Notes under the pieces: model-generated
Databases searched by the model: none
Told to the model about the DNA's origin: nothing
What the model saw: only the letters and a program-made list of their open reading frames with translations
Assembly: GCA_963931635.1 (NCBI GenBank)
Contig: OZ007034.1
Span: 1,426,001-1,490,000 of the forward strand
Direction of reading: 5' to 3'
DNA length: 64,000 bases
From: Caccoplasma sp905210875
GTDB lineage: Bacteria; Bacteroidota; Bacteroidia; Bacteroidales; UBA11471
Shown here: positions 51,464 to 61,296 of the stretch, piece by piece
Numbering within the stretch: the first letter of the stretch is position 1
Layout of the letters: the number at the start of each line of letters is the position of its first letter
Position numbers and translations under genes: made by a program

Positions 51464-54346
51464 ATGAAAAGAATTTTACTTACTTTCTCTTTGGCATTTG
51501 CGTTTTTAGGCGGAGTTTCGGCCGATGGGCTTATTGCATTCCCCGGAGCCGAAGGCTATGGACGTTTTGCCCGTGGAGCACGTGCAGGAAGTAATCCTAC
51601 CGTGTATCATGTGACCAATCTCAATGATTCAGGTACAGGTTCGTTCAGAGATGCCATCAGTCAACCCGACCGTGTTATTGTTTTTGATGTGTCGGGTATC
51701 ATAAGAATCAACGAGCGCCTAGTTTTTTCCAAGAATCTTACCATTGCCGGCCAGACTGCACCCGGTAATGGAGTGGTTATCTACGGAAACGGAGTCTCAT
51801 TTTCCGGAGCGAATGATATCATTGTTCGACATCTGCGCATCCGTATGGGTACAAGTGGAGATGGTGGAAAAGATGCCGCTGGTATCGCCAATGGTTCGAA
51901 CATGATTTTCGATCACTGTTCGGTTTCTTGGGGAAAAGACGAGACCTTCTCCATCAATTCCGATGGCAAAGGCGGGGGTGTAGGAAACATCACCATACAG
52001 AAAACAATAATGAGCCAGGGCCTCCAACCTCACTCGGCCGGTGGCCTGTGCCAACCTACCAATGAGGTGGGCGGTGTGACGCTTTATCGTAATTTATATG
52101 CCGATAATGCGACTCGTAACCACAAGGTGAAAGGCCTTAACCAGTATATCAACAATGTTGTCTATAACTGGGGTAGTGGCGGTGGTTATAACCTTGGCGG
52201 CGATTCCGAAGGTCGTATTTGGGCCGATATACAGGCCAACTATTTCATTCAGGGCCCGACCAGCAACGGTACCGGTGTAGGACGTGGTAATGACCTTACG
52301 GCTGTTTATCACCGTGCCAATAAAACCGATGGAAATAGAGATGGCGTTGTTAACGGCCGTGATATGACCGACGACGATTTCGGAGGTAATGTATATGCCA
52401 CCTTTGAGGAATTCCAGCAGAGTGCCGAGTATCCTACCGATGGGAGAGAGCACCCCGTCGTAGCTTCGATGTTCCAGACCGCCGATGAAGCTCTCCAATG
52501 GGTTATCGACAGTGTGGGAGCCTCTTTACCCGACCGTGATGAGGTTGATGCTTATGTTATCGATGAGTTATGCTCTTTTGGAACAAAAGGTGCCACGATA
52601 GGTAGTGAAGGAGCTTTGGCTTTGAAAAACAACGTGGGCCATTTCTATACGGCTCCGAAACCTCTCGACAGCGATAATGATGGTATGCCCGACGCTTGGG
52701 AAACAGCCAACGGACTCAATCCCAATGATGCTTCCGATGCCGTGGCTTATGCTGCAAACGGGTATCTCAATATCGAGAATTACATCAACAACATACCTGT
52801 GGCCGACCGCACGTTCTTGAAGTATCCTGTCGACTTGGCATTGCGTACGCTCGATACAATGCAAGTAACCATAGGTTTTGCCTGCTATGAAAAAGCCGAG
52901 GGTGCAAAAATACGTGTGGAACTGATGAAAGAGGGCGAATCGGTGTTTACGCCTATTGACACCATCGATAATGTAGCGGAAGTCTCTTGCCAAATTGATG
53001 GCCTTTCTTCAAAATCGACCTACACAGCTCGTTTTATCACTTTCACTCCTGATATGGAATCAGTGCCGGCCGATATTGAATTTACTACCCCGAGTACGCC
53101 CGGCGCACCCGATATGTCGACCGATCCTTATCCTGCCGACGGATCTACCATCGAAGAGTATATGACCACGACTTTGAGATTCTCCAATGCAACATCGGGC
53201 CGTCCATCTTATCACATTTATATAGGTACGTCACCCGACAAACTGGATTCTGTAACGACCGTTAAAGCCAAGTCTTACACGATGGATTTGGAACAGAATA
53301 CCACCTATTACTGGCGTATCGATGCCAGCAATAATCTGGGACGCACCGAAGGTACGGTATGGAGTTTTACCTCGGGTCGTGAGCCTGTGCGCACCAAGGT
53401 GGCCTACTTTGCTTTCGATGAAACCTCCGGTTCTACGGCTGTGAATGCTCCTTCCGATGAAGAGATTTTGGCCAACGATGCGACCCCGTACGGTTCGTAT
53501 GTCCCTGTCTGGGGTGAAGGCAAAATCGGCGGTGGCATCGCTTTCTCGGCTGCCAGTACAACCGATGGTATGATTGTTCCTTCCTATGAAGCAATAGAAT
53601 TTGAAAGTGCACCGTTCTCGTATGAACTTTGGTTCAAGTCAACATCAGGTAGCAGTTCGCAAAGCCGTTATCTGCTCCATAAGGGTAGTCACGCTTCGGA
53701 TGGCAATGGCAATACCGGTACGTGGTTCGGCCTCGAATACAAGAACGGACGTCTCTATTTCGGCGTAGATGATGATGTGACAAAGTCGTTGGCCGAAGGG
53801 GCTGCGACCTCCTATTTCGACGGTAACTGGCATCATGTAGTAGCCGTTCGTGATGTGGAGAATGCACAGCTTCGCTTGTATATAGATGGTGAACTCTTTG
53901 CTTCGGGCGAAGACAAAACCGGTGCCATCTCCGGTAATGAAGCTTTGGTCATCGGTAACGTGAATATCAATTTCGACGCTCCGTTTATTGGTTCTATCGA
54001 TGAGTTTACGCTTTACAACGACGCTCTCACCGAGGTTGAAGTCAAAGCCAAATATGAGCATGGCGTGACGGCTATCGAAGAGGTGGAACAAGATGAGAGT
54101 GTTGATGGATTGACCGTATGTCCCAATCCGTTTAAAGAGGCATTTTCGGTTGTCGTTCCCGAAAATGTCATGACGGTAAAAGTCGAAATTTACAATCTCT
54201 CAGGTCTCCTTGTTTATAGCCGTAATGTAGCTGTTTCGGGTGGCTTGGCAGAGGTAAGAGGCCTCGACCAGTTGCCGGCCGGTGCATATAGTTGTATTGT
54301 CACAACCGGCAATACGACGCATGCCGCCCGTATAATGAAATATTAA
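51464..54346 (+). CDS. PL1 pectate lyase with Fn3-like, LamG-like and T9SS domains
   Basis: 960-residue secreted multidomain enzyme. After the signal peptide, the PL1 beta helix opens with FPGAEGYGRFARGARAG and VYHVTNLNDSGTGSFRDAI and includes NLTIAGQTAPG and MIFDHCSVSWGKDE. A DSDNDGMPDAWE calcium-binding linker (about residue 405) follows. Then come Fn3-like domains (about 460-640), a LamG/concanavalin-like domain (about 650-860), and a T9SS C-terminal domain from VCPNPFKEAF (about 885). It cleaves homogalacturonan or related pectin outside the cell, creating the unsaturated ends that GH105 uses. Confidence 0.9.
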   Translation: MKRILLTFSLAFAFLGGVSADGLIAFPGAEGYGRFARGARAGSNPTVYHVTNLNDSGTGSFRDAISQPDRVIVFDVSGIIRINERLVFSKNLTIAGQTAPGNGVVIYGNGVSFSGANDIIVRHLRIRMGTSGDGGKDAAGIANGSNMIFDHCSVSWGKDETFSINSDGKGGGVGNITIQKTIMSQGLQPHSAGGLCQPTNEVGGVTLYRNLYADNATRNHKVKGLNQYINNVVYNWGSGGGYNLGGDSEGRIWADIQANYFIQGPTSNGTGVGRGNDLTAVYHRANKTDGNRDGVVNGRDMTDDDFGGNVYATFEEFQQSAEYPTDGREHPVVASMFQTADEALQWVIDSVGASLPDRDEVDAYVIDELCSFGTKGATIGSEGALALKNNVGHFYTAPKPLDSDNDGMPDAWETANGLNPNDASDAVAYAANGYLNIENYINNIPVADRTFLKYPVDLALRTLDTMQVTIGFACYEKAEGAKIRVELMKEGESVFTPIDTIDNVAEVSCQIDGLSSKSTYTARFITFTPDMESVPADIEFTTPSTPGAPDMSTDPYPADGSTIEEYMTTTLRFSNATSGRPSYHIYIGTSPDKLDSVTTVKAKSYTMDLEQNTTYYWRIDASNNLGRTEGTVWSFTSGREPVRTKVAYFAFDETSGSTAVNAPSDEEILANDATPYGSYVPVWGEGKIGGGIAFSAASTTDGMIVPSYEAIEFESAPFSYELWFKSTSGSSSQSRYLLHKGSHASDGNGNTGTWFGLEYKNGRLYFGVDDDVTKSLAEGAATSYFDGNWHHVVAVRDVENAQLRLYIDGELFASGEDKTGAISGNEALVIGNVNINFDAPFIGSIDEFTLYNDALTEVEVKAKYEHGVTAIEEVEQDESVDGLTVCPNPFKEAFSVVVPENVMTVKVEIYNLSGLLVYSRNVAVSGGLAEVRGLDQLPAGAYSCIVTTGNTTHAARIMKY

Positions 54347-54360
54347 AATGTCCATATGAT

Positions 54361-54391
54361 AAGAGGATACCTGCCATGCAGGTATCCTCTT
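54361..54391 (+). terminator. Hairpin between PL1 and CE12 genes
   Basis: 14-bp perfect stem AAGAGGATACCTGC / GCAGGTATCCTCTT with loop CAT. It may be a partial terminator. Confidence 0.7.
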
Positions 54392-54412
54392 TCTGTAATT
54401 ATATCATGAATT

Positions 54413-55210
54413 ATGAAAAGAATAGTATATCTCTTGGGGCTTGTTGTCTTGTTGCAATCTTTGGGAACAACCGAAGCCTATGCCCGTAAAGAGAAAAAAA
54501 ATAAAAAGACGTTGGTTTATGTCATAGGCGATTCCACCGTGAAAAACGGTCAAGGTCGCGGTGACCGGGGCCAGTGGGGCTGGGGCAGCTTTATTGGAGA
54601 GTATTTTGACCCGAACAAGGCCGAGGTGCGCAACCGTGCCATTGGAGGCCGCAGCAGCCGCACGTTTATTACCGAAGGCCGTTGGGACGCCGTACTTGAT
54701 TCGTTGGGAAAAGGCGATTATGTACTCATACAGTTTGGTCACAACGATGGTGGAGATATCTTTACCGGAAGCCGTCCGCGTGCCTCTCTCAAAGGTACGG
54801 GCGACAACGATACGACCGGAGTTGTAGAGTCGACCGGTGTGAAGGAGACCGTTGTTACCTATGGAGCCTATTTGCGCAAGTATGTCCGTGAGGCCAAAGC
54901 CAAAGGCGCACACCCCATTCTTTGCACCCTTATTCCTCGTAATCGCTGGGACGACGGTAAAGTCATACGCGACACCTCTCATGCCGTATGGGCCCGCCAA
55001 GTGGCTCAGGAGGAAAATGTTCCCTGCATCGATCTCAATGCGCTGATTTCGGATATCTACGACAAGATGGGGCAGGAGGCTGTCAAGGCCTGCTTTACCG
55101 ATGCCGACTGGACACACACGTCGGAAAAAGGTGCTCGCATCAATGCCGGAGTGGTGGCTCAGCAAATCGAGCAACTCAAAGGCTGTAAGTTGAAAAAATT
55201 CCTGAAATGA
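54413..55210 (+). CDS. CE12 rhamnogalacturonan acetylesterase
   Basis: 265 residues, exported, with a Lys-rich stretch after the signal (KEKKNKKT). SGNH blocks: YVIGDSTVKNG (Ser about 42), RNRAIGGRSSRTF (Gly), LIQFGHND (Asn) and DWTHTSEKGA with the Asp-x-x-His (about 232-235). This is the RGAE/YesT pattern. It strips acetyl groups from the galacturonate of rhamnogalacturonan I, giving lyases and hydrolases access. Confidence 0.92.
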   Translation: MKRIVYLLGLVVLLQSLGTTEAYARKEKKNKKTLVYVIGDSTVKNGQGRGDRGQWGWGSFIGEYFDPNKAEVRNRAIGGRSSRTFITEGRWDAVLDSLGKGDYVLIQFGHNDGGDIFTGSRPRASLKGTGDNDTTGVVESTGVKETVVTYGAYLRKYVREAKAKGAHPILCTLIPRNRWDDGKVIRDTSHAVWARQVAQEENVPCIDLNALISDIYDKMGQEAVKACFTDADWTHTSEKGARINAGVVAQQIEQLKGCKLKKFLK

Positions 55211-55286
55211 CCGTCTGCACTCATCAAGTCGGTAGTTTTTCGGCGTAATATAAGGTCTGAAATGCTCTGTTTCACCCAGGTGGAAT

Positions 55287-55318
55287 TTTGGAACATTTGA
55301 GAGAAAAAATTATCTTTG
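55287..55318 (+). promoter_or_regulatory. Promoter of the GH2-GH106 operon
   Basis: TTTG (55287-55290), 20-bp spacer, TATCTTTG (55311-55318), 59 nt before the GH2 start. Confidence 0.8.
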
Positions 55319-55377
55319 GAGCATTTCTTTTTCTTTGATTAAGAAAATGCTACCGTGTAAGATTATCGAAATATATC

Positions 55378-58263
55378 ATGAAAAGAAAACTGTTTATCGC
55401 ATTTTTTGCCGCCATGGGCACGTTGCTGCCCAGCCTCTCAGGCGCACAGGAAACCCGTAAAGTCTACCTCTCCGGTACCGGTTTCGGCCACACCGAGACG
55501 TGGGATTTCTATTGTACCGAAGGCCGTAACAGCGGTAAGTGGAAAAAAATCGAAGTCCCCTCGCAATGGGAGTTGCAGGGATATGGCGAATATACCTACG
55601 GCCGTTGGTACAAGGACAAAGACCGTAATAGTGGCTTGGTGAAACGGCTGAAAAATCCCAGTCGAGAGCAAGGTATCTATCGGCACACCTTCTCACTTCC
55701 CGCCAGTTGTCGCGGCCAGCAGGTCTCTATTGTTTTTGACGGAGTGATGACCGATACCGAAGTCTCGGTCAACGGCCAGATAGTCGGCCCCAAACATCAG
55801 GGCGGATTTTATCGTTTCTCCTACGACATAACCGATTATGTCTCCTTCGGTAAAAAAAATGTCCTTGAAGTGACGGTGTGGAAACACTCCGAGAACAAGT
55901 CGGTCAATAATGCCGAGCGCAAGGCCGACTGGTGGCTCTTCGGCGGCATATACCGTCCTGTCTATCTCGAAATCAAACCCGTACGTCACATCGACCGTTT
56001 GGCAGTCGATGCGCGTGCCGACGGTTCTATCGATGCCCAGGTATTTCTCTCGGGTATCGACGGTACATATCAGCTCGATGCCACCCTTGCGTCGGTAGCA
56101 ACGGGCGAGGTGCTCTATGGCAAGTTGCAGGCCTCGGCTTCGGCCGGCGACAGCCTTGTTACCTTGTCGGGTCGTTGGAACGGTGTCCGCCCGTGGAACC
56201 CTGAGAATCCCAATCTCTATACACTCACTGTCAATCTGCGTAGCGGCGACGGTACCGTGTTGCATCGCTATGAACAGCGCATCGGTTTCCGCACGGTCGA
56301 CTTCCGCCCCAAAGATGGACTCTATGTCAACGGGGTGAAGGTGGTGCTCAAAGGTATCAACCGTCACTCGTTCTGGCCCGACGGAGGTCGCACGACCAAC
56401 AAGCAGATAAGTATCGACGACGTGCGTCTCATCAAGGAGATGAACATGAATGCCATACGCTGCCACTATCCGCCCGACGAGCATTTCCTCGACGTGTGCG
56501 ATTCGTTGGGCGTTTTCTTTATTGACGAGTTGGCCGGCTGGCAGAACTCCTACGATACCCAGGTGGGTTCGCGTCTGCTTCCCGAGATGGTTACACGCGA
56601 CGTTAACCACCCTTGTATTATTATTTGGAGCAACGGCAATGAAGGTGGCTGGAATAAGAATCTCGACAAGCTCTTTGCCGTTTACGACCCGCAGAAACGC
56701 CATGTCATTCACCCTTGGGCCGACTTTGATGAGCTCGATACGCACCATTATCCAGCCTATCTCACCGGCGTGGCCCGCTTTACTTATGGCTATAAACTTT
56801 TCATGCCTACCGAGTTCATGCACGGGCAGTATGACCAGGGACACGGCGCAGGCTTAGAAGATTTCTGGAACAACTATAAGTCGCACCCGCTTTTCGTGGG
56901 CGGATTCATGTGGGACTTCTGCGACAATGCCGTGAAGCGTGTCGACAAGGGTGGTATTCTCGACTCCGACGGTTTTAATGCTCCTGATGGTATTCTCGGT
57001 CCCTATCGTGAGAAAGAGGGCAGCTACTACACGGTGCGCGATATATGGGCGCCGATACAGGTCGAACGCTTTTTCGTCACCCCCTCGTTCGACGGACGGT
57101 TCTTTGTTACCAACGATTATCTCTATACCTCGCTCGACTCCTGTCGTATGACTTATAAACTTTACAAGATAGATTCGCCGGTTTCCGGAGGCAAAGGCAG
57201 CCGTACAGTTATGGCCGAAGGCGAGGTGAAGTTGCCGCCGTTGTGTCCCGGAGAGCGGGGCATTGCCACGATGGCTCTTCCCAAGAACTTTTTCGACGCC
57301 GATGTGCTCGAAATGGTGGCATATCACCCCGATGTTCGGGAGATGGTAACCCGTACTTGGAATGTGGGCTATGCCCGCGACTATTGGAAACGTCATCGCA
57401 CCGAGGCTTCCACTTCCGGCAAAGCCGTGTGTGAGAAGAACGGCAACGCGGTGAAACTCGCTGCCGCAGGTGTCGAAGTGACGTTCGATACCACCACCGG
57501 ATACATTACGCAGGTGTTGAGCAACGGACATCATATTTCCCTGTCTAACGGACCGGCACCGGTAGGTATGGTGGCTTCGGTAAAAAGCACTCAGACTCGT
57601 ATCGATGGCGATACGGCCGTTTTTGCCGTAAAGTACAACGGAAATATCGACTCGATTGTATGGCGTATGGCTCCCGATGGACTCCTTGACATGCAGATGG
57701 TGATGCTCAACCGTTCGCGTCTGGGCGGTGGTCTCGACGATGCAGCTTCGTATGAGAATATCACCAATCTGGGTATCACCTTCTCTTACCCGGAGAGTGC
57801 CGTTACCGGCATGCGCTGGTTGGGCGGCGGCCCCTACCGGGTGTGGAAAAACCGCCTGCGCGGTGCCAACGTCGGCCTGTGGGAGAAAGCCTACAACAAC
57901 ACCATCACGGGCGAAAGTTACGAGAATCTCATTTATCCCGAGTTTAAGGGATATCATTCCAATCTCTATTGGGCGACCGTGCAAAACAAGGAGAGCGACT
58001 TTACGGTATTTTCCACCAGCGATGGTGTCTACCTGCGTATGCTCACTCCCGAAGAGCCGCACGAACGCCAGGGTACGGCACTCACCATGCCGGCCTTCCC
58101 CGAGGGCGATATTTCGTTCTTGCTCGAAATACCTGCCATACGGAGTTTCAAACCCATATCGCAGCATGGCCCCAAGAGTCAGCCCGGTACGATACGCATC
58201 AAGTCGGGCGACGAAGGTATCTTCATGGGTCTGGGCTTTGATTTCAGAACAACTGCTAAATGA
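55378..58263 (+). CDS. GH2 beta-galactosidase (long form)
   Basis: 961-residue exported GH2 enzyme. N-terminal sugar-binding domain (WKKIEVPSQWELQGYG; VNGQIVGPKHQGGFY), acid/base Glu in WSNGNEGGW (about 421), nucleophile region PTEFMHGQYDQG (about 480) and GGFMWDFCDNAVK, then a C-terminal beta-galactosidase small-chain-like domain. Located with GH106 and CE12, it probably acts on galactose-containing side chains of rhamnogalacturonan; beta-galacturonidase or other activity is possible. Its stop overlaps the possible upstream start of the GH106 gene. Confidence 0.92.
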   Translation: MKRKLFIAFFAAMGTLLPSLSGAQETRKVYLSGTGFGHTETWDFYCTEGRNSGKWKKIEVPSQWELQGYGEYTYGRWYKDKDRNSGLVKRLKNPSREQGIYRHTFSLPASCRGQQVSIVFDGVMTDTEVSVNGQIVGPKHQGGFYRFSYDITDYVSFGKKNVLEVTVWKHSENKSVNNAERKADWWLFGGIYRPVYLEIKPVRHIDRLAVDARADGSIDAQVFLSGIDGTYQLDATLASVATGEVLYGKLQASASAGDSLVTLSGRWNGVRPWNPENPNLYTLTVNLRSGDGTVLHRYEQRIGFRTVDFRPKDGLYVNGVKVVLKGINRHSFWPDGGRTTNKQISIDDVRLIKEMNMNAIRCHYPPDEHFLDVCDSLGVFFIDELAGWQNSYDTQVGSRLLPEMVTRDVNHPCIIIWSNGNEGGWNKNLDKLFAVYDPQKRHVIHPWADFDELDTHHYPAYLTGVARFTYGYKLFMPTEFMHGQYDQGHGAGLEDFWNNYKSHPLFVGGFMWDFCDNAVKRVDKGGILDSDGFNAPDGILGPYREKEGSYYTVRDIWAPIQVERFFVTPSFDGRFFVTNDYLYTSLDSCRMTYKLYKIDSPVSGGKGSRTVMAEGEVKLPPLCPGERGIATMALPKNFFDADVLEMVAYHPDVREMVTRTWNVGYARDYWKRHRTEASTSGKAVCEKNGNAVKLAAAGVEVTFDTTTGYITQVLSNGHHISLSNGPAPVGMVASVKSTQTRIDGDTAVFAVKYNGNIDSIVWRMAPDGLLDMQMVMLNRSRLGGGLDDAASYENITNLGITFSYPESAVTGMRWLGGGPYRVWKNRLRGANVGLWEKAYNNTITGESYENLIYPEFKGYHSNLYWATVQNKESDFTVFSTSDGVYLRMLTPEEPHERQGTALTMPAFPEGDISFLLEIPAIRSFKPISQHGPKSQPGTIRIKSGDEGIFMGLGFDFRTTAK

Positions 58264-58274
58264 TTTTTGATGCA

Positions 58275-61088
58275 ATGAAAAAGATACATCTCTTCTCTGC
58301 GCCAATGCTCCGCACCATTTGCGGTGGCGTATTTCTCAGTCTGGCTGCCTGGGCGGCGGCCCAGGCTCCCGCTTGGCCCGAAGTTTCGACTGTGGCCAAG
58401 CCCGGTGCCCGATGGTGGTGGCTGGGCAGTGCCGTCGACTCGGTCAATCTGGCCGAGAATATGGCCGACTATGCCCGCACGGGCCTCGGAACCCTTGAAA
58501 TAACCCCCATCTACGGCGTGAAAAACAACGAGGCCAACGATATCGACTTCCTGTCACCCCGCTGGATGCGCATGTACTCTTTTGTGTGCGAAGAGGGGAA
58601 ACGTCTCGGGCTGAACATCGACATGAATACCGGCACGGGCTGGCCTTTCGGTGGTCCCGAGGTAACGGTCGAAGATGCCGCGACCAAAGTCATATTCCAG
58701 CGTTATACCGTGCCGGGCGGCACCCGCTTGCAGGAGCCGGTAGTTGTCGCTGACAAAAAGCAGAAACCGGTAGCCTACCTTTCCCGCCTCATGGCTTTCT
58801 CTCCAAGTGGAAAGGTGGTGAACCTCACGGCGCGTGTCGACAAGAAGTCGGGTATGCTCGGCTGGACAGCTCCGAAAGGAGAGGAGTGGACCCTCGTTGC
58901 CGCATTCGTGGGTAAGACCTTCCAAAAGGTGAAACGGGCGGCACCTGGCGGTGAAGGATATGTAATGGACCATTTCTCGCGTAAAGCCGTCTCGCATTAC
59001 CTCTCTCGTTTCGACCGGGCCTTCAAGGCCGCCAAGGCACCTGCTCCCGAGACCTTCTTCAACGATTCTTACGAGGTATACGGTGCCGACTGGACGCCCG
59101 ACTTCTTCGAGCAGTTTGCCCGTCGTCGTGGCTATAAGCTCGAAAACCATCTGCTCGAATTTAGCGGAGAGAACAACGATACCCGGGCTCGTCTCATAAC
59201 CGATTATCGCGAAACAATCGCCGAGCTTCTCGAAGAGAATTTTACCCAGCAGTGGACCGCCTGGGCCCACAAGCAGGGTAGCATCACCCGCAACCAGGCC
59301 CATGGCTCGCCCGGTAATCTCATCGACCTCTATGCTACGGTCGATATTCCTGAGTGTGAGGGCTTCGGTATTACCGACTTTAAGATTAAGGGGCTGCGCC
59401 GCGACTCGGTGACCAAGGAAAACGATTCCGATTTCTCCATGCTCAAATATGCCTCCTCGGGTGCCCATATCTCGGGCAAGACCTATGTCTCGTCCGAGAC
59501 GCTGACCTGGCTGACCGAGCACTTCCGCACCTCGCTCTCGCAGTGCAAACCCGATATCGATCTCATGTTTGCCGCCGGTGTCAACCACATGTTCTTCCAC
59601 GGCCTGCCCTATTCGCCGCGCGATGCCGAGTGGCCCGGTTGGCTCTTCTATGCCACCATCAATATGTCGCCCACCAACACCATCTGGCGCGATGCTCCGG
59701 GACTGTTTACCTACATTACCCGCTGCCAGTCGTTCTTGCAGATGGGGCGTCCCGACAACGACTTCCTGGTCTATCTTCCCGTATACGATATGTGGTATGA
59801 GCAGCAGGGCTCGAAGCTGGGCCTGTCGTTCGACATACACGGCATGGCCAAGCGGGCACCCCATTTTATCGATGTCGTTACGCAGATTACCAATTCGGGA
59901 TATGATGTAGATTACATCTCCGATAATTTCATTCGTTCGACGAAGTGTCGCGACGGGCTTCTTCAAACCGCGGGCGGAGCCGCCTACAAAGCCATTATCC
60001 TGCCGGCTGTGAAGATGATACCCGACGATGTGCTCCGTCACCTGCTGGCACTTGCCCGCCAGGGAGCCACACTGGTCTTTGTCGACAACTATCCCCAGGA
60101 TGTGCCCGGATATGCTTCGCTCGAAAAGCGGCGCAAAGCCTTGCAGGCTCAACTTCGCACGCTCCCCGACGCACGTGGTTTTGCCGATGAGCAGGTAACC
60201 CCCTTCGGGAAAGGTCGCATCATCACCGGCTGTCACTATGCTCAGGTGCTGGCCGAGACCGGTGTGAAGAGTGAGGATATAAAGACCCTGTACGGGGCAC
60301 ATTACATCCGTCGCGTCAACGACAAGGGGCATCACTATTTCATCGCTTCGTTGCAGGACCGTGATATCGAAGGGTGGGTAACTCCTGCTGTCGACGGAAA
60401 GTCGGTCGCCCTTTACGACCCGGTGTCGGGCCGTTCGGGCATGGCACGTGTGCGTCGTGTCGACGGTCGGTTGCAATACTATCTGCAACTGCGTTCGGGT
60501 GAGTCGGCCATTGTCTGTGTCTACGACAATGATACCCCCGGTGATGCTTGGAACTATTACGACGAGCAGTCGCTCAGTCTCTCGCTCGATCACAACTGGT
60601 CGCTGACCTTTACCGAGAGTGTACCGGCCATTCCCGGAACGTTTGCCATCGATAAGCTCGGCTCGTGGACACACCTGCCCGTGGCCGAGGCTTCGGTAAA
60701 CAGAGGCTCTGCCACCTACACCCTCACCTTCGACCTTCCGCCGCTCTCCTGCGACGAGTGGATGCTCGACCTGGGCGATGTGCGCGAGAGCGCCCGCGTG
60801 GTGATAAACGGCACGCCGGTCGATACGCTGTGGTCGGTACCTTTCACCGCCTATGTAGGCAAGTACCTGCGTAGCGGAGAAAACCGTATCGAGATAGAGG
60901 TTACCAATCTGCCGGCCAACAGTATTGCCGACTACGACCGTCGCGGTATCGAATGGCGGCGCTTTAAAGATGCCAATATCAATAATCTGGGTTATAAAAA
61001 AGGAAAATATGGACATTGGGAAACTATTCCCAGCGGACTGCTCGGTCCGGTGCGTCTGATTCCTGTCGATTGGAAAAAAGAATTCTGA
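58275..61088 (+). CDS. GH106 alpha-L-rhamnosidase
   Basis: 937 residues, exported (signal peptide to about AAAQ). The mature start KPGARWWWLGSAVD and TGLGTLEITPIYG are typical of GH106, as are MNTGTGWPFGGP and the long barrel with FNDSYEVYGADWTPDFF; the last 150 residues form a beta sandwich (LDLGDVRESARVVINGTPVD). It releases L-rhamnose from rhamnogalacturonan ends, feeding the adjacent rhaBA genes. An alternative ATG at 58260 overlaps the GH2 stop (ATGA); 58275 gives the cleaner signal peptide. Confidence 0.9.
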   Translation: MKKIHLFSAPMLRTICGGVFLSLAAWAAAQAPAWPEVSTVAKPGARWWWLGSAVDSVNLAENMADYARTGLGTLEITPIYGVKNNEANDIDFLSPRWMRMYSFVCEEGKRLGLNIDMNTGTGWPFGGPEVTVEDAATKVIFQRYTVPGGTRLQEPVVVADKKQKPVAYLSRLMAFSPSGKVVNLTARVDKKSGMLGWTAPKGEEWTLVAAFVGKTFQKVKRAAPGGEGYVMDHFSRKAVSHYLSRFDRAFKAAKAPAPETFFNDSYEVYGADWTPDFFEQFARRRGYKLENHLLEFSGENNDTRARLITDYRETIAELLEENFTQQWTAWAHKQGSITRNQAHGSPGNLIDLYATVDIPECEGFGITDFKIKGLRRDSVTKENDSDFSMLKYASSGAHISGKTYVSSETLTWLTEHFRTSLSQCKPDIDLMFAAGVNHMFFHGLPYSPRDAEWPGWLFYATINMSPTNTIWRDAPGLFTYITRCQSFLQMGRPDNDFLVYLPVYDMWYEQQGSKLGLSFDIHGMAKRAPHFIDVVTQITNSGYDVDYISDNFIRSTKCRDGLLQTAGGAAYKAIILPAVKMIPDDVLRHLLALARQGATLVFVDNYPQDVPGYASLEKRRKALQAQLRTLPDARGFADEQVTPFGKGRIITGCHYAQVLAETGVKSEDIKTLYGAHYIRRVNDKGHHYFIASLQDRDIEGWVTPAVDGKSVALYDPVSGRSGMARVRRVDGRLQYYLQLRSGESAIVCVYDNDTPGDAWNYYDEQSLSLSLDHNWSLTFTESVPAIPGTFAIDKLGSWTHLPVAEASVNRGSATYTLTFDLPPLSCDEWMLDLGDVRESARVVINGTPVDTLWSVPFTAYVGKYLRSGENRIEIEVTNLPANSIADYDRRGIEWRRFKDANINNLGYKKGKYGHWETIPSGLLGPVRLIPVDWKKEF

Positions 61089-61105
61089 TAAACCCTCTTT
61101 TGAAA

Positions 61106-61145
61106 AAATAATGGGCTGCATAAAAAGCAGCCCATTATTTTTTTA
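61106..61145 (+). terminator. Terminator after GH106
   Basis: AAATAATGGGCTGC / GCAGCCCATTATTT stem, 7-nt loop, T run. Confidence 0.92.
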
Positions 61146-61185
61146 GTTCCATGATTTTTATAACTTTGTCAATCGAAATAGTTTT

Positions 61186-61212
61186 TGTGCCAAAATGTCT
61201 ATATATGGCACA
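61186..61212 (+). promoter_or_regulatory. Candidate operator upstream of rhaBA
   Basis: Perfect inverted repeat TGTGCCA-N13-TGGCACA, ending 12 nt before a -7 box TATTTTTG (61225-61232). There is no -33 TTTG; the repeat sits where -33 should be, so an activator or repressor dimer for rhamnose control is likely. Confidence 0.45.
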
Positions 61213-61224
61213 CGATGAAAAACT

Positions 61225-61232
61225 TATTTTTG
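61225..61232 (+). promoter_or_regulatory. -7 box of rhaBA
   Basis: TATTTTTG fits TAnnTTTG, 64 nt before the rhaB start. Confidence 0.45.
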
Positions 61233-61296
61233 TAACGATAAAAATTCGTGGTCTGGAAAAGACCGGAGAATTGAAAATAATTAGAGCGGAATATAC

